The position numbers and the translations under genes are program-made. Shown here in pieces: positions 33,901 to 42,748 of a stretch of 64,000 nt of DNA. The stretch covers positions 62,001 through 126,000 of the forward strand of contig NZ_PGLR01000004.1 in NCBI RefSeq assembly GCF_002803095.1, given 5' to 3'. Every line of letters begins with the position of its first letter. Position 1 is the stretch's first letter. The notes below the pieces were generated by a model. That model had not been told where the DNA came from. It made no database searches and saw nothing but the letters and a program-made list of their open reading frames with translations. The DNA comes from Pseudomonas sp. ZH-FAD (GTDB lineage Bacteria; Pseudomonadota; Gammaproteobacteria; Pseudomonadales; Pseudomonadaceae).

Positions 33901-34533
33901 ATGCAGGAGACGTCCGTCTTGCTGTCGCTGGCTGCCGTGTTCGCGGTGGCCCTTGTAAGCCCCGGCCCGGATGTAGCGCTGGTGGTGCGCACCGCCTTGC
34001 ATCAGGGGCAGCGTGCCGGCTTGCTCAGTGCGTTGGGCCTGGCCTGCGGCATTCTTCTGCACGGCACCCTGGTGCTCAGCGGCGTGGCCTTGCTGCTCAG
34101 TCGTACCGAGTGGCTGTTCGATCTGGTGCAGGTCGGCGGTGCACTCTATCTGGGCTGGCTGGGTATCGGCGCTGTGCGTGCCTGGTGGCGTGGCAGTGCT
34201 GGCCCGAGGCGGCTGGATGGCGAGCTGACGCCTTCGCTGTTCGGCCCCTGGTTACGCGGCGTGCTCACCAACCTGGGCAATCCCAAGGCGCTGGTGTTCT
34301 TCCTGGCACTGCTCAGCAGTCTGGTACCCGCCGATATGTCGCTGCCCGGCAAGGTGGCCTGTGCGGCGCTGCTGTTCGGCCTGAGCCTGTTCTGGTTCAG
34401 CCTGCTGGGGCTGACCCTGAGCCGCCCGCTGATGCGTCAGCGGCTGCTGCAGGTGGCGCCGACCATCGACTTCGTTTGCGGCCTGGTATTTCTGCTGGTG
34501 GCGGCCAGTATCGTAGGACGTCTGCTGCTATAG
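33901..34533 (+). CDS. LysE family translocator
   Basis: A 210-residue inner-membrane exporter of the LysE/RhtB superfamily with about six helices. The conserved N-terminal motif VSPGPDVALVVRTALHQGQRAG (first 20 residues beginning near 20) and the central LTNLGNPKALVFFLALLSSL are clear. It probably exports an amino acid or a small toxic metabolite. TGGAG lies a few bases before the ATG. It follows the AraC regulator by 41 nt. Confidence 0.93.
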   Translation: MQETSVLLSLAAVFAVALVSPGPDVALVVRTALHQGQRAGLLSALGLACGILLHGTLVLSGVALLLSRTEWLFDLVQVGGALYLGWLGIGAVRAWWRGSAGPRRLDGELTPSLFGPWLRGVLTNLGNPKALVFFLALLSSLVPADMSLPGKVACAALLFGLSLFWFSLLGLTLSRPLMRQRLLQVAPTIDFVCGLVFLLVAASIVGRLLL

Positions 34534-34632
34534 CCCTGACCATTGCGCCGCCATCAATGGCCGTTACGGTCATTGCCGCGCGTCGTCGGCTGCCGGAGAA
34601 TCCGGGCATGTTTGCTTTCTCGAGTTTGATGC

Positions 34633-35436
34633 ATGCCGCAGTCGATCTTCTTCGCTCATGCCAACGGCTTTCCGTCGGCCACCTACGGCAAGCTGTTCGC
34701 CGCGCTGGCGCCGGATTTTCAGGTGCAGCACCTGGAACAGCATGGCCACGACCCGCGTTTTCCGGTCAATGACAACTGGTCGAATCTGGTCGATGAGCTG
34801 ATCCATCATCTCGAGGGCGGCGATGAGCCGGTCTGGGGCGTCGGCCATTCGCTCGGCGGTGTGCTGCATTATCACGCTGCCTTGCTTCGTCCTGAGCTGT
34901 ATCGCGGCGTGGTGATGCTCGATTCGCCAGTGCTGACCCTGGCCGACCGCATAGTGATTCGCGCCGCCAAGCGCTTCGGCTTCATCGACCGCATCACCCC
35001 GGCCGGCCGCACGCTTGGGCGCCGTGAAGCCTTTGCGGATCTCGTCGAGGCGCGAGACTACTTCGCCGGCAAGAGCCTGTTTCGCCGTTTCGACCCCGAG
35101 TGCCTGGACGCCTATGTCAGCCATGGCCTGCAATTGAGTGAGCAGGGGCTGCGCCTGAAATTCGATCCGGCCACCGAGATCAGTATCTACCGCAGCGTGC
35201 CGCACACTTCGCCGGGCCGGCCACAGCAGCTGGCGGTACCGCTGGCGATGGTGCGCGGTCGCCACAGTCGGGTGGTGTTGCCGCATCATGCGCATCTGTT
35301 GCGGCGCATGCCGCGCGCGGAATATCACAACCTGCCGGGCGGCCATATGTTCCCGCTGGAGCGCCCGCAGGCTACCGCCGACCTGCTGCGTCAACTGTTC
35401 ACCCGCTGGGCTGGTAGCCAGGAGCAACGTGCATGA
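34633..35436 (+). CDS. Alpha/beta hydrolase
   Basis: A 267-residue alpha/beta-fold hydrolase. It has an oxyanion-side FFAHANGFPSATYGKL near the start, the nucleophile elbow GVGHSLGGV (Ser about 77) and the C-terminal catalytic His in LPGGHMFPLE (about 238). There is no signal peptide. It is coupled to a second alpha/beta hydrolase gene by a four-base ATGA overlap. The pair resembles PA1621-PA1622 of PAO1 (recollection). The substrate is unknown. Confidence 0.9.
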   Translation: MPQSIFFAHANGFPSATYGKLFAALAPDFQVQHLEQHGHDPRFPVNDNWSNLVDELIHHLEGGDEPVWGVGHSLGGVLHYHAALLRPELYRGVVMLDSPVLTLADRIVIRAAKRFGFIDRITPAGRTLGRREAFADLVEARDYFAGKSLFRRFDPECLDAYVSHGLQLSEQGLRLKFDPATEISIYRSVPHTSPGRPQQLAVPLAMVRGRHSRVVLPHHAHLLRRMPRAEYHNLPGGHMFPLERPQATADLLRQLFTRWAGSQEQRA

Positions 35437-36296
35437 GCATGGATTTCGAGGAAGTGCGCCTGAGCCTGCCGCATATCGAGTTGGCGGCTCATCTCTACGG
35501 TCCAGAGGATGGTGTGCCGGTTCTGGCGCTGCACGGCTGGTTGGATAACGCAGCGAGCTTTGCGCGGCTGGCGCCGAAACTCGAAGGGTTGCGCATCGTC
35601 GCCCTGGATTTTGCCGGTCATGGGCATTCCGAGCATCGCTCGGCAGGCGCCGGTTACGCGCTGTGGGATTATGCCTTTGACGTGCTGCAGGTCGCCGAGC
35701 AGTTTGGCTGGGCGCGTTTCTCCATCCTCGGTCATTCCATGGGTGCGATCACAGCAGTGTTGCTGGCGGGAGCGATGCCGGAGCGGATCGCGCGCCTGGC
35801 CCTGATCGACGGCCTGGTGCCTTACACCGGTGAAGCCGAGCAGGCGCCGCAGAAGCTGGGTGAAGCCTTGCGCGCCAGGCAGGCGCTGACTGACAAGCGC
35901 AAGCCGGTGTACGCCCAGATGGCGCGCGCGGTCGAGGCACGGATGAAAGGCGTGGGTGCGGTTAGCCGTGAGGCGGCCGAATTGCTGGCCCAGCGTGGGC
36001 TGATGCCGGTGCCGGGCGGCTATACCTGGCGTACCGACAGCCGCCTGACCCTGCCGTCGCCGCTGCGTCTGAGCTGGGCGCATGCCCAGGCGTTCGTTCG
36101 CGCGCTGCAATGCCCGGTCAGTCTGGTGTTGGCGGAGCAGGGCATGATGGGGGCGCAGGCGGCCGTGCAGACCTTGCTGCAGGATCTGCCGTTCGAGGTA
36201 CACCGTCTGCCCGGTGGGCATCACCTGCATCTGGACGATGAAGCCGGTGCGCAGCTCGTAGCGGATTGTTTCAATCCATTCCTGCGCTTGCCTTGA
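35433..36296 (+). CDS. Alpha/beta hydrolase
   Basis: A 287-residue alpha/beta hydrolase with the HG motif ALHGWLDNAASFARL (about 30), nucleophile elbow ILGHSMGAITA (Ser about 102) and His in LPGGHHLHLDDEAG (about 265). It differs clearly from the upstream hydrolase, so the pair is not a recent duplication. Its ATG overlaps the upstream stop. No signal peptide is present, and it is likely a cytosolic esterase of unknown substrate. Confidence 0.9.
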   Translation: MSMDFEEVRLSLPHIELAAHLYGPEDGVPVLALHGWLDNAASFARLAPKLEGLRIVALDFAGHGHSEHRSAGAGYALWDYAFDVLQVAEQFGWARFSILGHSMGAITAVLLAGAMPERIARLALIDGLVPYTGEAEQAPQKLGEALRARQALTDKRKPVYAQMARAVEARMKGVGAVSREAAELLAQRGLMPVPGGYTWRTDSRLTLPSPLRLSWAHAQAFVRALQCPVSLVLAEQGMMGAQAAVQTLLQDLPFEVHRLPGGHHLHLDDEAGAQLVADCFNPFLRLP

Positions 36297-36423
36297 CTTG
36301 CCTGCGGCCGTGGGGAAAGGTGTGGCGGTCTGCCATGGAGGATCGCATGATCGACCCGTTAAAAGTCGCCACTCGCTGTACAGCAAGCTCACCCGTCGTG
36401 TTTTGTCAGTGGACTGCCACCTC

Positions 36424-37239
36424 ATGAAGGGGGCTGTGCAGTTTTTTTCTGCGGTGCTTGCCACGGTCTGCAGCGGTGCCGTACTGGCGGCCGATCTACC
36501 TGGCAGTCGCGACCTCGAGGTACTGCCGCGGTTTCCCGCCAGTCACATCGTCGCGTACAAGGAAGCGCCCGATGTCGAGCGTATCTACCCGCAAGGCTCC
36601 ATTCGCCGCATCAGCGGGCGGTTGCGCTATGAGCGGGAGATTCTGGTTCAGGGCAAGCACAGTGCGGTGACCTACGAGCTGCCACGCACCCACAGTGCCG
36701 ATCAGGTGTTCACCGCAGCGCGCGAAGCGCTGCTGGAAAAGGACGCCGAGCTGCTCTACTGGTGCCAGGGCCGTGAGTGTGGTGCGAGCAGCCTGTGGGC
36801 CAACTCGGTATTCGGTAATGCCACGCTATATGGCTCTGACGACCAGCAGGCCTATGCCTTGTTACGCCTGGCCGAGCCGAATCACGAGAGCCTGCTGGCG
36901 CTATACAGCATCACTCGTGGTAATCGCCGTGCTTACCTGCATGCCGAGCAACTGGATGCCGAAGCCCCTCTGGGCGTATTACTGCCGACGCCGGCGACCT
37001 TGCTGCGTCAGTTGCGCACCGATGGGCAACTGAAACTGCCCGATGAAGCCAAGGCCGACAGCGCCTGGGTCGAGGTGCTGGCGCGCAGCCTGAACCTCGA
37101 CAGCACCTTGCGCGTCAGCCTCGCCGGTAGCCAGGCCGAAGCCTGGCGCGAGGCGTTGATCGAGCAGCGCGTGCGCGAAGCGCGCCTGGAGTTGGGTGAG
37201 CGTTCGGATGAAACACTGAGCGTGCGTTTGTTGCGTTAA
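36424..37239 (+). CDS. DUF4892 domain-containing exported protein
   Basis: A 271-residue protein with a signal peptide (VQFFSAVLATVCSGAVLA, cleavage near 22). A DUF4892 domain contains GSRDLEVLPRFPASHIV, ELLYWCQGRECGASSLWANSVFGNATLYG and a C-terminal region that looks OmpA-like but lacks the full peptidoglycan-binding signature (ARSLNLDSTLRVSLAGSQ). Function is unknown. ATG 36424 begins the signal peptide; the in-frame extension to 36298 is not credible. A terminator follows. Confidence 0.85.
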   Translation: MKGAVQFFSAVLATVCSGAVLAADLPGSRDLEVLPRFPASHIVAYKEAPDVERIYPQGSIRRISGRLRYEREILVQGKHSAVTYELPRTHSADQVFTAAREALLEKDAELLYWCQGRECGASSLWANSVFGNATLYGSDDQQAYALLRLAEPNHESLLALYSITRGNRRAYLHAEQLDAEAPLGVLLPTPATLLRQLRTDGQLKLPDEAKADSAWVEVLARSLNLDSTLRVSLAGSQAEAWREALIEQRVREARLELGERSDETLSVRLLR

Positions 37240-37266
37240 GCTAGCACTCGCAATCGCCTGTAACAG

Positions 37267-37287
37267 AGCGCCCGTAGGGGCGCTTTG
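37267..37287 (+). terminator. Terminator after the DUF4892 gene
   Basis: A 7-bp stem AGCGCCC / GGGCGCT with GTAG loop followed by TTG, 27 nt after the DUF4892 stop and before the AI-2E-type permease. Confidence 0.65.
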
Positions 37288-37314
37288 TCGTTTCGTCGAA
37301 GGGAGTTTCGCTTG

Positions 37315-38394
37315 ATGGCCACTAATGATCGTCTGTTGGTGCAGATTCTTCTGCTCGGCCTGCTGGCTGCCAGCCTATGGGTGCTGGCGCCATTCTGGTC
37401 GGCGCTGTTCTGGGCCGCCGTGTTGGCCTTTGCCAGTTGGCCGCTGATGCGCCTGCTGACGCAATTGCTCAATGGGCGCCTGTCGCTGGCGGCGGGTATC
37501 CTGACTGGGGTCTGGGTGATCATGGTGGCGGTGCCGCTGGTCTGGCTGGGCTTCAACCTGGCCGATCACATCAAGGACGCCAACGCCCTGGTCAAGGATC
37601 TTCAGGTCGAAGGCCTGCCGCCACCGCCGAGCTGGCTGGCCAGTATTCCGCTGGTCGGTGATCGCCTGGTGGAGCTGTGGCGCACCATCGACCAGCAGGG
37701 CGCTGCCTTCTTCGACACGCTGCGTCCCTATCTGGGCCAGGTCGGTAACTGGCTAGTGGCGCGCAGCGCGAAGATCGGTGCGGGCATGGTCGAGCTGGCC
37801 CTGAGCCTGGTGCTGGTGTTCTTCTTCTACCGTGACGGGCCGCGCCTGGCGGTGTTCGTGCACAGCCTGCTGGAGAGGCTGATCGGCGAGCGTGCCGATC
37901 ATTATCTGGAGCTGGTCGCCGGCACCGTGCAGCGTGTGGTCAACGGCGTGATCGGCACCGCCGCAGCGCAGGCCGTGCTGGCCTACATCGGTTTCGTCAT
38001 CGCCGGGGTACCAGGTGCACTGGTGTTGGGCCTGCTGACCTTCGCCTTCAGCTTCATCATGATACCGCCGCTGATCTGGGGCCCGGCCGTGGCCTGGCTG
38101 GTATGGCAGGGCGAAATCGGCATGGCGATCTTCTTGGGTATCTGGGGCTTCTTCATCATCAGTGGGGTGGACAACATCCTCAAACCCTACCTGATCAGCC
38201 GTGGCGGCAACCTGCCGCTGGTGGTGGTGCTGCTCGGGGTGTTCGGCGGCATCCTCGCCTTCGGCTTCATGGGCCTGTTCCTCGGCCCGACCCTGCTGGC
38301 GGTGGCCTACAGCCTGCTCAGCGACTGGGTGGCGGAGAAGGCGCCGGACAACCAGGCAGCCCTCGACCAGCTGCCGCCGGATAAACAGGCATGA
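37315..38394 (+). CDS. AI-2E family transporter
   Basis: A 359-residue inner-membrane permease with about eight helices, of the AI-2 exporter/UPF0118 superfamily. Motifs typical of the family: LVFFFYRDGPRL (about 169-180), a conserved central region VVNGVIGTAAAQAVLAYIGF and ISGVDNILKPYLISRGGNLP (about 282-301). Members transport AI-2 or Na+/H+; the substrate cannot be assigned. GGGAG precedes ATG 37315 at 10 nt, and a TTG immediately upstream is less likely. Confidence 0.9.
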   Translation: MATNDRLLVQILLLGLLAASLWVLAPFWSALFWAAVLAFASWPLMRLLTQLLNGRLSLAAGILTGVWVIMVAVPLVWLGFNLADHIKDANALVKDLQVEGLPPPPSWLASIPLVGDRLVELWRTIDQQGAAFFDTLRPYLGQVGNWLVARSAKIGAGMVELALSLVLVFFFYRDGPRLAVFVHSLLERLIGERADHYLELVAGTVQRVVNGVIGTAAAQAVLAYIGFVIAGVPGALVLGLLTFAFSFIMIPPLIWGPAVAWLVWQGEIGMAIFLGIWGFFIISGVDNILKPYLISRGGNLPLVVVLLGVFGGILAFGFMGLFLGPTLLAVAYSLLSDWVAEKAPDNQAALDQLPPDKQA

Positions 38395-38512
38395 GACGTA
38401 TCAACCGTTGAAACTAAGAACCTCTATCAAGAGACCAATGGCGGACATACCGCGTTGTTGACGGAGGGAGGCTGACCTAGGCTGAAGCCGGGGTGTCAAT
38501 AAAGAGGCACTT

Positions 38513-39658
38513 ATGCGCAGTCTGTCGATTTACCTCATTGTTTTCGCCGGTTTATTGGCGGTTGTATGGTGGTGGCAGCGACCCCAACCGATGCCCGTGC
38601 AACTGATCGCGGTGGAGCGCGGCCCGGTGGAAACCCTGGTCGCCAATACCCGCGCCGGCACCCTGAAATCCTGTCGCCGTTCGCGGCTGTCGTTCAATGT
38701 CGGCGGCCAGGTCAGCGAGCTGCTGGTCGACGAAGGCCAGCAGGTCGAACTCGGCCAGGTGCTCATGCGCCTGCGCCAGGACGACCGCCTGGCGCGGGTC
38801 GAGGAGGCCAGTGCGCGTCTTGAGGTACGCCGCAGCGAGCGCGAGCAGCTGTGCCGCAAGGCCGAGTTGTACCAGCGCGATCACCGCCGCCTGCAGCACC
38901 TGGGTGAACGCAAGCTGACCTCGCTCGAGCGCCTCGACCAGGCCGAGACCAAGGCGCGCCTGGCGCAACTGGCCTGCACCGCGCAGCAGGTGCAGATCCG
39001 CGAGGCCGAGGCCAACCTGACGCTGCAGCGCTCGCTGCTCGACCAGGCCGTGCTGCGTGCGCCCTTCGCCGGAGTGGTAGCGCAGATCAACGGCGAGCTG
39101 GGCGAATTCGTCACTCCCTCACCGCCGGGCATTCCGACGCCGCCGGCGGTGGACCTGATCGACGACAGCTGCCTCTACGTCGATGCGCCGATCGACGAGG
39201 TGGACGCCGGCCGGGTGCGTATCGGCATGCCGGTGCGGATCAGCCTGGACGCCTTTCGCGGCCGTCATTTCCACGGCCAGGTCAGCCGCATCGCGCCCTT
39301 CGTGCGTGAGCTGGAGAAACAGGCACGCACTGTCGACGTCGAGGTGCGCTTCGCCCAGTTGCCGGTGGACGTGACCCTGCTGGCCGGCTACAGCGCCGAT
39401 GTGGAAATTCTCCTGGAGCAGAGCGCCGGCAGCCTGCGTATCCCCACCGAGACCCTGCTGGAGGGACGCCGGGTGCTGCGCTACGACCCGGCCACCGGCG
39501 TGTTGCGCGAGGTAGAACTCAACACCGGGCTGGCCAACTGGCGCTGGACCGAGGTGCTCGACGGCCTGCACGAGGGCGAGCGGATTCTCGCCAGCCTCCA
39601 CCAGGAGGGACTCAAGGACGGTATCGCGGTGATCTCGCGCAGCGCGGAAGCACAGTGA
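38513..39658 (+). CDS. Periplasmic adaptor (membrane fusion) protein, MacA/HlyD type
   Basis: A 381-residue adaptor anchored by one N-terminal helix (about 5-20). Then come a split barrel-sandwich (RLSFNVGGQVSELLVDEGQQ and later LRAPFAGVVAQINGELGEFV), an alpha-hairpin coiled coil (about 95-175, rich in Arg/Glu/Gln) and a beta-barrel domain. It would connect the inner-membrane ABC permeases to an outer-membrane channel, which is not encoded here. It overlaps the ATPase gene start and is the first of a tightly packed four-gene operon. Confidence 0.88.
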   Translation: MRSLSIYLIVFAGLLAVVWWWQRPQPMPVQLIAVERGPVETLVANTRAGTLKSCRRSRLSFNVGGQVSELLVDEGQQVELGQVLMRLRQDDRLARVEEASARLEVRRSEREQLCRKAELYQRDHRRLQHLGERKLTSLERLDQAETKARLAQLACTAQQVQIREAEANLTLQRSLLDQAVLRAPFAGVVAQINGELGEFVTPSPPGIPTPPAVDLIDDSCLYVDAPIDEVDAGRVRIGMPVRISLDAFRGRHFHGQVSRIAPFVRELEKQARTVDVEVRFAQLPVDVTLLAGYSADVEILLEQSAGSLRIPTETLLEGRRVLRYDPATGVLREVELNTGLANWRWTEVLDGLHEGERILASLHQEGLKDGIAVISRSAEAQ

Positions 39659-40338
39659 TGATCCGCCTGCAGGGGGTGACGCGCGGCTTCGTCAGTGGCG
39701 AGCAGCGGGTCGTCGGCCTGGCGGCGCTGGATCTGCAGATCGCCGCCGGTGACTACCTGGCGGTGGTCGGCCCGTCCGGCTCGGGCAAGTCGACCCTGCT
39801 CAATATCCTCGGCCTGCTCGACGTGCCGGATGCCGGCGAATACTGGCTCAACAATGAGGCCACCGCGGCGCTAGATGAGCGTGGCCGCGCCGAGCTGCGC
39901 CGCCGCCATATCGGTTTCGTGTTCCAGGCCTACCACCTGATCCCACGGCTGAACGTGCTGGAAAACATCGAGCTGCCGATGCTCCTGGCCGGCATCGACC
40001 CCGCCGAGCGCCGCCGTCGCAGCCGCGAGCTGGCCGAACGCCTCGGCCTCGGTCAGCGCCTGGGCCATCGCCCGGCCGAGCTGTCCGGCGGCCAGCGTCA
40101 GCGGGTGGCCATCGCCCGCGCTATGGTCATGCGCCCGGCACTGCTGCTGGCCGACGAGCCCACCGGCAATCTCGACAGCCAGGCCGGCAGCGAGGTGTTC
40201 GCCCTGCTCGAAGCGCTTAATGCTGAAGGCCAGACCCTGGTGGTGGTGACCCACGACCTGCAGCATGCGGCGCGTGCACGACGCCAGCTGTGGCTGCACG
40301 ACGGCCAGGCGCGGCCACCGCAACTGCGGGTGGCCTGA
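39658..40338 (+). CDS. ABC transporter ATP-binding protein, MacB/LolD type
   Basis: A 226-residue ATPase with Walker A VVGPSGSGKSTLLNILG (about 36-52), a Q-loop VFQAYHLIPRLN, signature LSGGQRQRVAIARAM (about 141-155), Walker B LLLADEPTGNLDS and H-loop VVVTHDLQ. The PTGNLDS form is diagnostic of the MacB/LolD/FtsE group. ATG 39658 overlaps the adaptor stop (TGATG); a GTG three bases earlier is an alternative. It powers the two downstream permeases. Confidence 0.95.
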   Translation: MIRLQGVTRGFVSGEQRVVGLAALDLQIAAGDYLAVVGPSGSGKSTLLNILGLLDVPDAGEYWLNNEATAALDERGRAELRRRHIGFVFQAYHLIPRLNVLENIELPMLLAGIDPAERRRRSRELAERLGLGQRLGHRPAELSGGQRQRVAIARAMVMRPALLLADEPTGNLDSQAGSEVFALLEALNAEGQTLVVVTHDLQHAARARRQLWLHDGQARPPQLRVA

Positions 40339-41552
40339 TGCGCGCCGCCGACCTCTGCGCCCTGTGGCTAGGCGGGCTGCGCGGGCACCGTTCGCGCAGC
40401 GCCATGCTGTTGCTGGCCATCGCCATCGGCGTGTTCGCCGTGGTGCTGCTCAGCGGCCTGGGCGAGGGCGCCCGGCGCTTCGTCATCGGCGAGTTCGACC
40501 AGCTCGGCCGCGATCTGCTGATCGTGGTGCCGGGGCGCAACCAGACCACCGGCGGCATGCCGCCGGTCACCGGCCTGGCGCCGCGCGAGCTGACCCTCGG
40601 TGATGCCCTGGCCATCGCCCGCCTGCCGCAGGTGCGCCGGGTGGCGCCGCAGCAGTCGGGGCGCGCCGAGGTACGCGCCGGCAATCGCCACCGCGAGACG
40701 CTGATCGTCGGCACCGACCATCACTTCTTCGCCATGCGCGGCCTGCAGCTGGCCCAGGGCCAGGCGCTGCCGGAACTGGCCGCGGGCCAGGGCGAGGCGG
40801 TCGGCGTGATCGGCGCACGGCTGCGCCGCGAGCTGTTCGGCGACGGACCGGCACTGGGCCAGTGGCTGCGCGCCGGCGACCGGCGGCTGCGGGTGATCGG
40901 CGTGCTGGCCGAACGCGGCGAGTCGCTGGGCATGGATTTCTCCGACAGCCTGCTGATACCCCTGGCCAACGCCCAGGCGCTGTTCGACCGCGAGGGCCTG
41001 CTGCGCATTTTCGTCGAGCTGCGCGGCGCCAGTTACCTGGACAGCGCGCGGCGGGAGATCCGCGCCAGCCTGAGCCGGCGTCACCAGGGCAAGGAGGATT
41101 TCACCCTGGTCGGCCAGGACGCCCTGCGCGGCACCTTCGAGCAGATTCTCGTGCGCCTGACCCAGGCGCTCGGCGGCATCGCCGCGATCAGCCTGCTGGT
41201 GGCCGGCATCCTGGTGATGAACGTGACCTGGATTTCGGTCAGCCAGCGTACCGCCGAGATCGGCCTGCTCAAGGCCCTCGGTGCCAGCGCCGGGCAGGTG
41301 CGCCTGGTGTTTCTCGGCGAGGCGCTGCTGCTGGCCCTGGTCGGTGCGCTGGCTGGCCTGCTGCTGGCCGAGCTGCTGCTGTGGGGCGCGCGTCTGGCTA
41401 CGGCGCTGCCGCTGCATGCGCCCTGGTGGGCGCGGCTGGTCAGCCTGGGCCTGGCGCTGGCCTGCGCCGCACTGTTCGCCTGGCTGCCGGCCAACCGCGC
41501 CGCGAGCATGGCGCCGGTGCGGGCGCTGCACGGCGCGGCGGGGGCCGGCTGA
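40338..41552 (+). CDS. ABC transporter permease, MacB type (first)
   Basis: A 404-residue permease. TM1 is at about 22-44, then a MacB-type periplasmic domain (about 45-270), then a FtsX domain with three helices (about 280-400, including ISVSQRTAEIGLLKALGASA). The start overlaps the ATPase stop codon (TGATG). The protein is similar in plan but not identical to the next permease, so the exporter could be a heterodimer rather than the MacB homodimer. Confidence 0.9.
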   Translation: MRAADLCALWLGGLRGHRSRSAMLLLAIAIGVFAVVLLSGLGEGARRFVIGEFDQLGRDLLIVVPGRNQTTGGMPPVTGLAPRELTLGDALAIARLPQVRRVAPQQSGRAEVRAGNRHRETLIVGTDHHFFAMRGLQLAQGQALPELAAGQGEAVGVIGARLRRELFGDGPALGQWLRAGDRRLRVIGVLAERGESLGMDFSDSLLIPLANAQALFDREGLLRIFVELRGASYLDSARREIRASLSRRHQGKEDFTLVGQDALRGTFEQILVRLTQALGGIAAISLLVAGILVMNVTWISVSQRTAEIGLLKALGASAGQVRLVFLGEALLLALVGALAGLLLAELLLWGARLATALPLHAPWWARLVSLGLALACAALFAWLPANRAASMAPVRALHGAAGAG

Positions 41553-42748
41553 TGCAACTGCGCGACGGTCTGCGCCTGAGCGGCTCGGCGCTGCTCAGCC
41601 GGCCCCTGCGCAGCCTGCTGACCCTGCTCGGGGTGGCCATCGGCATCGCCGCCATGGCCCTGCTCACCGCCATCGGCGACGGCCTGCGCGGCTACGTGCA
41701 GGACAACTTCGCCCAGTTCGGCACGCGCAACCTGACCATCCGCCCGGGCATGACCCGCACCGGCGGCCTCGGCGGCGTGCTCAGCAACGTGCGCCCGCTG
41801 ACCATCGCCGACGCCGATGCGTTGCGCCGCCTGGCCCACGTCGAGGCGGCGGTGCCGATCATTCAGGGCAACGGCGACATCCAGTTCGCCGGCCTGACCC
41901 GTTACACCGGGGTGCTCGGCTGCGGCCACCAGATGGCCACGGCCTGGCGCCTGCCGCTGGCCCTCGGCCAGTTCCTCCCCGAGCCGCGCGACGGCCGCTC
42001 GCCGCCCTACGTGGTGCTCGGCCACACCCTGCGCCAGGAGCTGTTCGGCGCGGCCAACCCGCTGGGGCAGACGGTGCGGGTCGGCGGCACGCGCTTTCGG
42101 GTGATCGGGGTGATGGCGCGCCAGGGGCAGTTGCTCGGCTTCGATATCGACGACATCGCCTACGTGCCGGTGGACTGGGCTGAAAGCCTGTTCAACCGCG
42201 ACGGCCTGGCCAAGATCAACCTGGTGTTCAACGCCGGTATCGCCGCGCCGCAGATGAGCGAGCGGGTGCGCCGACTGCTGATCGAGCGCCACGGCGAGGA
42301 GGATTTCAACCTGACCACCCAGGACGACATGTTGCGCAGCCTGGATCGTATCCTCGCCATGTTCAGCGTCGCGGTGGCGGCGCTGGGCGGCATCTCGCTG
42401 TTGGTGGGGGCGGTGGGCATCCTCACCATCATGACCACCGCGGTGGCCGAGCGCGCGGCGGAAATCGGCCTGTTGCGCGCGGTCGGCGCCACCTCGCGGC
42501 AGGTGCTGGCGCTGTTTCTCGGCGAGGCGCTGCTGCTGTCGCTGCTCGGCGGGCTGGCCGGGCTGCTGCTGATGGGCGCGCTGCTCGGCGCTCTGCAGCT
42601 GGCGCTACCGGGGTTGCCGCTTGCCGTACAGCCGGGGGGGCTGCTGCTGGCGCTGCTGCTGGCGGGGCTGGTGGGGGTGCTCTCCGGCATCGCCCCGGCG
42701 CGGCGGGCGGCGCGCCTGCAACCGGTCGAGGCGCTGCACAGCGAGTGA
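41552..42748 (+). CDS. ABC transporter permease, MacB type (second)
   Basis: A 398-residue permease with the same plan: TM1 at about 20-42 (LLTLLGVAIGIAAMALLTAI), periplasmic MacB-like domain with NLTIRPGMTRTGGLGGVLSN, and a C-terminal FtsX domain (TTAVAERAAEIGLLRAVGATS). The ATG overlaps the first permease stop (TGATG). It ends the exporter operon and its stop abuts the convergent patatin gene. MacB-like systems export macrolides, toxins or lipopeptides; the cargo here is unknown. Confidence 0.9.
   Translation: MQLRDGLRLSGSALLSRPLRSLLTLLGVAIGIAAMALLTAIGDGLRGYVQDNFAQFGTRNLTIRPGMTRTGGLGGVLSNVRPLTIADADALRRLAHVEAAVPIIQGNGDIQFAGLTRYTGVLGCGHQMATAWRLPLALGQFLPEPRDGRSPPYVVLGHTLRQELFGAANPLGQTVRVGGTRFRVIGVMARQGQLLGFDIDDIAYVPVDWAESLFNRDGLAKINLVFNAGIAAPQMSERVRRLLIERHGEEDFNLTTQDDMLRSLDRILAMFSVAVAALGGISLLVGAVGILTIMTTAVAERAAEIGLLRAVGATSRQVLALFLGEALLLSLLGGLAGLLLMGALLGALQLALPGLPLAVQPGGLLLALLLAGLVGVLSGIAPARRAARLQPVEALHSE

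Noticed and set aside
38513..42748. Recent horizontal transfer of the exporter operon
   Set aside because: Higher GC alone is not proof; no integrase, tRNA junction or repeat borders were found, so I kept it only as an observation.
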